Shown here: one piece after another, positions 31,306-34,941 of the stretch
Layout: each line of letters starts with the position of its first letter
Position numbering within the stretch: the stretch's first letter is position 1
NCBI GenBank assembly: GCA_018713435.1
Contig: DVOS01000031.1
Location: 1 to 34,941, forward strand
Length of the DNA: 34,941 nt
Direction of reading: 5' to 3'
Origin: Candidatus Merdiplasma excrementigallinarum
GTDB taxonomy: Bacteria; Bacillota; Clostridia; Lachnospirales; Lachnospiraceae
Notes under the pieces: model-generated
Databases searched by the model: none
Told to the model about the DNA's origin: nothing
The model's input: only the letters and a program-made list of their open reading frames with translations
Position numbers and translations under genes: made by a program

Positions 31306-32121
31306 ATGAGGGTCATGTATGTGGACGATGAGAGGGAGCATTTGGACAGATTCAGGGAAACCGTCAAAAAACTGGAGGGGATACAGGAAGTGTATCTGTT
31401 TACAGACGGGAGGGAAGCCCTGGATTTTATCAGAGATCACAGAGTCGATGCGGCGTTTCTGGATATTCATATGCCGGAAATGAACGGGATCGCGCTGGCA
31501 GGCGCTATGGGGAAGATCCGCCCGGACCTGCCGGTGGTGTTCCTGACAGCCCACGCGTCCTATGCGCTGCAGGCATTTGAAGTGAACGCGGTGGGATATA
31601 TTTTAAAGCCCTACACACCGGAGCAGATACAGGGGATGATAAGAAAAATAGGGGACCGCTGTCAGCCGGAGGAGGAGCGTTTTGTTTATTTTCAGACCAT
31701 GCCCCGGTTTGAAGTGTTTGTGAACGGAAAGCTGCTTCCCATCAGTCAGCGGAAGGTGAAGGAATACCTGGCTCTTCTGGTGGATTTTGCCGGGTGTTCC
31801 GTTACAAGCCAACAGGCAATCACCTACCTGTGGGAAGACCGGCCGGATGACGATACCACCAAAGCGCTGCTGAGAATGACCGCAAAGCGGCTGCGGGATA
31901 TACTGGTCCGGGAGAAAATTGATTTCATCCTGATTGAGGAGAAAGGCGTAAGGGCGGTTCAGACGGGAAGAGTCTCCTGCGATTATTATCAGATCTTAAA
32001 TGGGGATGAACGGGCCATGGAAAAATATCAGGGAGAATACATGGTTGAATATTCCTGGGCGGAGGTGACCAATGCCAGGATCGCGAAGATGGTTTCCCAG
32101 TACAGAAAAAATCAGATTTGA
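31306..32121 (+). CDS. Orphan response regulator with SARP-like output domain
   Basis: 271 residues from ATG 31306 (GGGAGGAACAG is the ribosome site; the frame is open from a TTG at 31288, not needed). Residues 1-115 are a receiver domain with acidic pocket D7/D8, phosphoacceptor D53 (AFLDIHMPEMNG), T81 and K101 (ILKPYTPEQI). Residues about 130-210 form a winged helix of the OmpR/SARP type, then a short BTAD-like tail with CDYYQILNG and EYMVEYSWAE. No histidine kinase gene is adjacent. Targets are unknown; the pepV-like gene lies directly downstream. Confidence 0.85.
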   Translation: MRVMYVDDEREHLDRFRETVKKLEGIQEVYLFTDGREALDFIRDHRVDAAFLDIHMPEMNGIALAGAMGKIRPDLPVVFLTAHASYALQAFEVNAVGYILKPYTPEQIQGMIRKIGDRCQPEEERFVYFQTMPRFEVFVNGKLLPISQRKVKEYLALLVDFAGCSVTSQQAITYLWEDRPDDDTTKALLRMTAKRLRDILVREKIDFILIEEKGVRAVQTGRVSCDYYQILNGDERAMEKYQGEYMVEYSWAEVTNARIAKMVSQYRKNQI

Positions 32122-32122
32122 C

Positions 32123-32150
32123 TTGTAAAACAGGGAAAAACATGTATAAT
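32123..32150 (+). promoter_or_regulatory. Promoter of pepV-like gene
   Basis: TTGTAA at 32123-32128, a 16-base spacer and TATAAT at 32145-32150. Confidence 0.55.
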
Positions 32151-32160
32151 GAATGGTGGT

Positions 32161-32202
32161 AAGTAATCCAAGTGGCAGCGGGTCATTTGCGGTTACTTTT
32201 TT
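32161..32202 (+). terminator. Leader hairpin/attenuator before pepV
   Basis: AAGTAATCC (32161-32169) pairs with GGTTACTT (32191-32198), with further inner pairing of AAGTG and CATTT, followed by TTTT. It begins a few bases after the predicted pepV start site and ends just before its ribosome site (GCGGAGG). It can serve as terminator of the response regulator gene and as attenuator of pepV. Confidence 0.6.
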
Positions 32203-32223
32203 GTGATAAGCGGAGGTTTTTTC

Positions 32224-33627
32224 ATGTACAGAGAGCAGATTGATAAATTTATTGATGAAAAAAAAGAGGAAATGCTGGAGGATCTGAAATCCCTGGTCCG
32301 GATCGACAGCCAGAAGGGCGCGGGCAGACCGGGAAAACCCTTCGGAGAGGGGCCTGCCGCCGCTCTTGCCAAAGGGGAAGAGCTGATGAGCCGGTATGGA
32401 CTGAAAACGAGAAATTATGAGAATTATGTGGTGGCCGGAGACTGGGGAACCGGGGAGAAGGGGCTGGATATTCTGGCCCACCTGGATGTGGTTCCTGTGA
32501 CAGACGGCTGGACCGTTACGGATCCCTTTGAGCCTGTGGTGACAGAGGGGAAAATATACGGGAGAGGAACCTGCGACGACAAAGGCCCTGCCATTGCGGC
32601 TCTTTACGCGATCCGGGCCATCCGGGAACTGGGGATCCCTCTTAAAAAAAGCGTCCGTCTGATTTTGGGCGCGGACGAGGAATGCGGCTCTTCCGACCTG
32701 GCCTATTATTACGAGATCGAAAAGGAAGCTCCCTGTACATTTACGCCGGATGGAAGTTTTCCCCTGATTAATCTGGAGAAAGCAAGACTGGCAAAAAAAT
32801 TTGAAGCTCATTTTTCTGCCGGCATCGAAACGCCCCGGGTGATTTCCATCAAAGCGGGAGATAAAGAAAATGTGGTGCCGGCCAAAGCGGAGGCGGTTCT
32901 GGAGGGGATTACTGAAGAAACCCTGGAGGGAGCTGCGGAGAAGGCGGCGGAAAAGACAGACGCAGTTTTTCTGTGGGAACACCGGGACGGACGGATTTTT
33001 CTGTCTGTAAAAGGAACGGCGGCCCACGCGTCCACCCCTGAGATGGGAAATAATGCGCTGACAGCGCTGCTGTACCTGCTGACCCTTCTTCCCCTGGCAA
33101 AGTGCCAGGGACACAAATGCCTCGCTTCGCTGAGCCATATGTTCCCGCCGAAAGATACAGCGGGAACGGCGCTGGGAATCAATATGGAAGATGAGGAATC
33201 AGGAGCCCTGACCATAAATCTGGGCGTACTCCGATACGAGGACAGCTTTCTTCAGGGCTGCTTTGACTGCAGAGCGCCTCTGTGCGCCACAGACGAGAAT
33301 CTGACAGAAAAACTGCGGGACGCATTCTTTGAAGAGGATATGGATATGGAAGCCGGAAAGATGACGCCGGCCCATCATGTGTCCGCCCATTCCTCCTTTG
33401 TCCGCACGCTTCTGGAAAGCTATGAAAAATATACGGGGATTAAGGGGAAACCGCTGGCCATCGGAGGAGGAACCTACGTTCATGAGCTGGAGAGGGGAGT
33501 GGCCTTTGGATGTGAGATGCCGGGAACGGACAACCATATGCACGGCGACGATGAATTTATGGAAGTGGATGTGCTTCTGATGAGCGCCAAGATTTTTGCG
33601 GACGCTATTATCAGCCTGTGCGGCTGA
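32224..33627 (+). CDS. pepV: M20 dipeptidase, PepV/Sapep type
   Basis: 467-residue zinc metallopeptidase of family M20, which cleaves dipeptides in the cytoplasm. Metal ligands and catalytic residues: ILAHLDVVPV (His, catalytic Asp), GRGTCDDKGP (bridging Asp), LGADEECGSSD (general base Glu and zinc ligand), and a late His in MPGTDNHMHGDDE. The lid domain sits at about 185-330. GTAAHASTPEMGNNA is the family oligomerisation/substrate His motif. The ATG at 32224 has GCGGAGG before it; upstream in-frame codons to 32203 contain the ribosome site itself. Followed by a repeat-family terminator. Confidence 0.92.
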   Translation: MYREQIDKFIDEKKEEMLEDLKSLVRIDSQKGAGRPGKPFGEGPAAALAKGEELMSRYGLKTRNYENYVVAGDWGTGEKGLDILAHLDVVPVTDGWTVTDPFEPVVTEGKIYGRGTCDDKGPAIAALYAIRAIRELGIPLKKSVRLILGADEECGSSDLAYYYEIEKEAPCTFTPDGSFPLINLEKARLAKKFEAHFSAGIETPRVISIKAGDKENVVPAKAEAVLEGITEETLEGAAEKAAEKTDAVFLWEHRDGRIFLSVKGTAAHASTPEMGNNALTALLYLLTLLPLAKCQGHKCLASLSHMFPPKDTAGTALGINMEDEESGALTINLGVLRYEDSFLQGCFDCRAPLCATDENLTEKLRDAFFEEDMDMEAGKMTPAHHVSAHSSFVRTLLESYEKYTGIKGKPLAIGGGTYVHELERGVAFGCEMPGTDNHMHGDDEFMEVDVLLMSAKIFADAIISLCG

Positions 33628-33646
33628 TCCCATACATTTATAGCAG

Positions 33647-33699
33647 AAAGAGGATGCGGTCCAATCATGAATTTCATGATTGAACCGCATCCTCTTTTT
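33647..33699 (+). terminator. Repeat-family hairpin, copy D
   Basis: Perfect arms AAAGAGGATGCGGT (33647-33660) and ACCGCATCCTCTTT (33684-33697) with the full 19-base core AATCATGAATTTCATGATT (33663-33681) and a T run. It follows the pepV gene. The best-preserved copy beside that at 8639. Confidence 0.9.
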
Positions 33700-33718
33700 A
33701 TGTCACGGTAAAAATAAA

Positions 33719-33737
33719 CCCCCTGCTCTGCAGGGGG
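33719..33737 (+). repeat. IS200-type left-end hairpin candidate
   Basis: CCCCCTGC-TCT-GCAGGGGG, a perfect 8-bp stem, about 95 bases before the transposase start. IS200/IS605 ends carry such subterminal hairpins that the TnpA dimer recognises as single-stranded DNA. Confidence 0.55.
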
Positions 33738-33765
33738 AGGGAAGATCTTTAGATAAAAGAATAAA

Positions 33766-33821
33766 CTCCTGTGTTATGATAAAAGTGGGTCTGCAAAACC
33801 ACAAATAAAATAACACAGGAG
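33766..33821 (+). promoter_or_regulatory. Hairpin hiding the tnpA ribosome site
   Basis: CTCCTGTGTTAT (33766-33777) pairs exactly with ATAACACAGGAG (33810-33821), whose AGGAG is the transposase ribosome site. An inner GTGG/CCAC pairing (33785-33788, 33799-33802) extends it. IS200 is known to repress its own translation by a leader hairpin of this sort. Confidence 0.75.
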
Positions 33822-33830
33822 GTCCAAAGA

Positions 33831-34160
33831 ATGGACGTTAATAGTTTAGCCCATACAAAATGGGAATGCAAGTATCATATCGTTTTTGCACCGAAATACC
33901 GCAGACAGGTAATCTACAAACAAATAAAGGCCGATGTAGGTCAAATACTAGGAACATTGTGCAGAAGAAAAGGGATAGAAATCATAGAAGCAGAATGCTG
34001 TCCAGATCATATCCATATGCTGGTAAAGATCCCACCGAAGTATTCCGTATCAGAAATTGTGGGATATTTGAAAGGGAAAAGTTCGCTTATGATATTTGAA
34101 AAACATGCGAATTTAAAATATAAATATGGAAATAGACATTTCTGGTGCCGTGGATATTAA
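33831..34160 (+). pseudogene. tnpA: IS200-type transposase TnpA, truncated
   Basis: 109 residues of an HUH single-strand transposase (Y1 type). NSLAHTKWECKYHIVFAPKY, then RRQVIYK and CCPDHIHMLVKIPPKYSVSE with the HIH metal motif near residues 60-65, and NRHFWCRGY are typical. Full-length IS200 TnpA is about 150 residues. Here the frame meets TAA right after WCRGY, and the C-terminal helix with the catalytic tyrosine (normally within YIQNQ-type sequence) is missing. The sequence past about 34158 no longer resembles IS200, so the gene is broken by a junction and not by a point change. Confidence 0.88.
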
Positions 34161-34250
34161 GGGCCATATAAAATAGGAAAACTGCAAATATAAGGCTTTT
34201 CGGAGCCTGCAATCCGAAAAAATAAAATAAAAGTCTATCACATTACGCTG

Positions 34251-34284
34251 AAAGCCGTCCGGGTAAAATCTGGGCGGCTTTTTT
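34251..34284 (+). terminator. Intrinsic terminator at element edge
   Basis: AAAGCCGTCC and GGGCGGCTTT pair across a short A-rich loop, followed by TTTT. It isolates the following gene from readthrough out of the IS fragment. Confidence 0.7.
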
Positions 34285-34374
34285 GCGTGATGGACTTGGA
34301 AAGGAGGAAAATTTTTCGATAGAAAATCAACGCTCATTTTTGTGCAATACACCAAAATTGAAGGAGGTTAGTGA

Positions 34375-34941
34375 ATGGCAGATGACAAACTCAAAACCGG
34401 CCCGGAGCCCCCTGGCCCGGATCGTCCCGGTGACGCTCCTGTGAAAGAGGCTCCGCCAATCCAGGAGCCCCCGGTTCAGGAAACCGACGTGCCGGGGAAA
34501 ACGCAAGAGTCCGCCGCGCCTGGTACGGGCCCGGCACTCCAGGCGGAACAGTCTGTTATTCCCGGTATGGGTGAGGACAATCCGGTCCGCTCCGCTCTTG
34601 GGGAAGTAGTGGTTGATTTTGACAAGATCAACGAGCTTATGTCCCAGCGGCGAGCAGCGGCACATGGTGCCGTAGAAAAATTAAAGGCTCCGGCTACTGA
34701 TAAGGACGGTAAAGAGGTTCCCAGCCCGGAGGAAAAAGCGCCGGAGGCGGATAAGCCGAAAAAGCGCCGTGGCCGTCCCCCGAAAGAGCAGGCCGGGGTG
34801 TCTGCGGGGAAAAAGGAAAAAGCGGCGGAGCCCCGCACAGGCCGCCCGTCTAAGGTTGACAAGGCGGCCCGTGAGGAGGCCCCGCCCGCTGTTCGGGACA
34901 AAGTGTCCAGAGGTAAGAAAGCTGACAAGGGCAAGGAAACG
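34375..34941 (+). CDS. Putative integrative-element protein with AT-hook motifs (partial)
   Basis: The frame is open from ATG 34375 to the window edge (189 codons, no stop). GAAGGAGG lies 10 bases before the start. The product is low-complexity and highly charged, rich in Pro, Glu, Lys and Ala, without signal or membrane segment. Two AT-hook-like basic motifs are visible, KKRRGRPPK near residue 122 and RTGRPSK near 151, suggesting DNA binding by an otherwise disordered protein. Base composition and codon use differ from the IS fragment (high GC). Proteins of this character start the left end of conjugative elements in Lachnospiraceae in my memory, but I cannot name the family. A tail function is not visible. 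Confidence 0.5.
   Translation, partial: MADDKLKTGPEPPGPDRPGDAPVKEAPPIQEPPVQETDVPGKTQESAAPGTGPALQAEQSVIPGMGEDNPVRSALGEVVVDFDKINELMSQRRAAAHGAVEKLKAPATDKDGKEVPSPEEKAPEADKPKKRRGRPPKEQAGVSAGKKEKAAEPRTGRPSKVDKAAREEAPPAVRDKVSRGKKADKGKET

Overview
The window looks like chromosome from a moderately GC-rich gut-type Clostridium relative, most likely Lachnospiraceae. The evidence is the dnaG-rpoD-trmK-nif3 order, strong AGGAGG ribosome sites, SARP-type orphan response regulators, PucR-linked corrinoid methyltransferase genes, and an element-like left end at the right edge. The family call is an inference from gene content, not from a marker comparison.

Layout. 1-4319 is a housekeeping block: the end of dnaG, a short rpoD, trmK, a Nif3-like gene and a TGS/uridine-kinase-like gene. 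RNase P RNA (rnpB) follows at about 4381-4728 behind a near-ideal promoter. 4839-5630 is an AT-richer pocket with a small PBECR-like nuclease candidate and an unassigned promoter-hairpin-terminator unit that is probably a small RNA of about 166 nt. 5631-8594 encodes a secreted surface protein with divergent InlB-type repeats, Thr/Glu-rich linkers and a sortase-like tail. A HAD phosphatase and a PHP phosphoesterase lie on the minus strand at 8743-10592.

10600-22100 is the main accessory system, a corrinoid-dependent methyl-transfer regulon. Its first operon (10948-18021) encodes a GPH-type transporter, a PucR regulator, two paralogous URO-D-family methyltransferases, a ferredoxin-type corrinoid activator and a Cys-rich DUF2284 protein. 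A second PucR regulator (minus, 18006-19541) faces the second operon (19781-22084), which encodes a pterin-dependent methyltransferase, a corrinoid protein and an arylamine N-acetyltransferase. Between the two units lies an 18-bp-arm perfect palindrome. Together these genes supply substrate uptake, demethylation onto cobalamin, transfer to tetrahydrofolate and reductive reactivation of cobalamin. The substrate cannot be read from sequence.

22135-26135 carries an AlaX-type editing protein, an LCP-family protein and glmS. 26202-29826 is the dTDP-rhamnose operon (rmlA-B-D-C, minus strand). Its promoter has a 19-bp spacer filled by a 21-bp palindrome, the signature of MerR control, and the next gene upstream encodes a MerR-methyltransferase fusion. 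A response regulator and a PepV-like dipeptidase follow.

From 33700 the sequence becomes mobile: the left part of an IS200-type element, broken before its catalytic tyrosine, is joined to the start of what looks like an integrative element.

Four intergenic hairpins (4745, 8639, 26143, 33647) share a palindromic core while their outer stems differ and co-vary. They form a repeat family that doubles as terminators.
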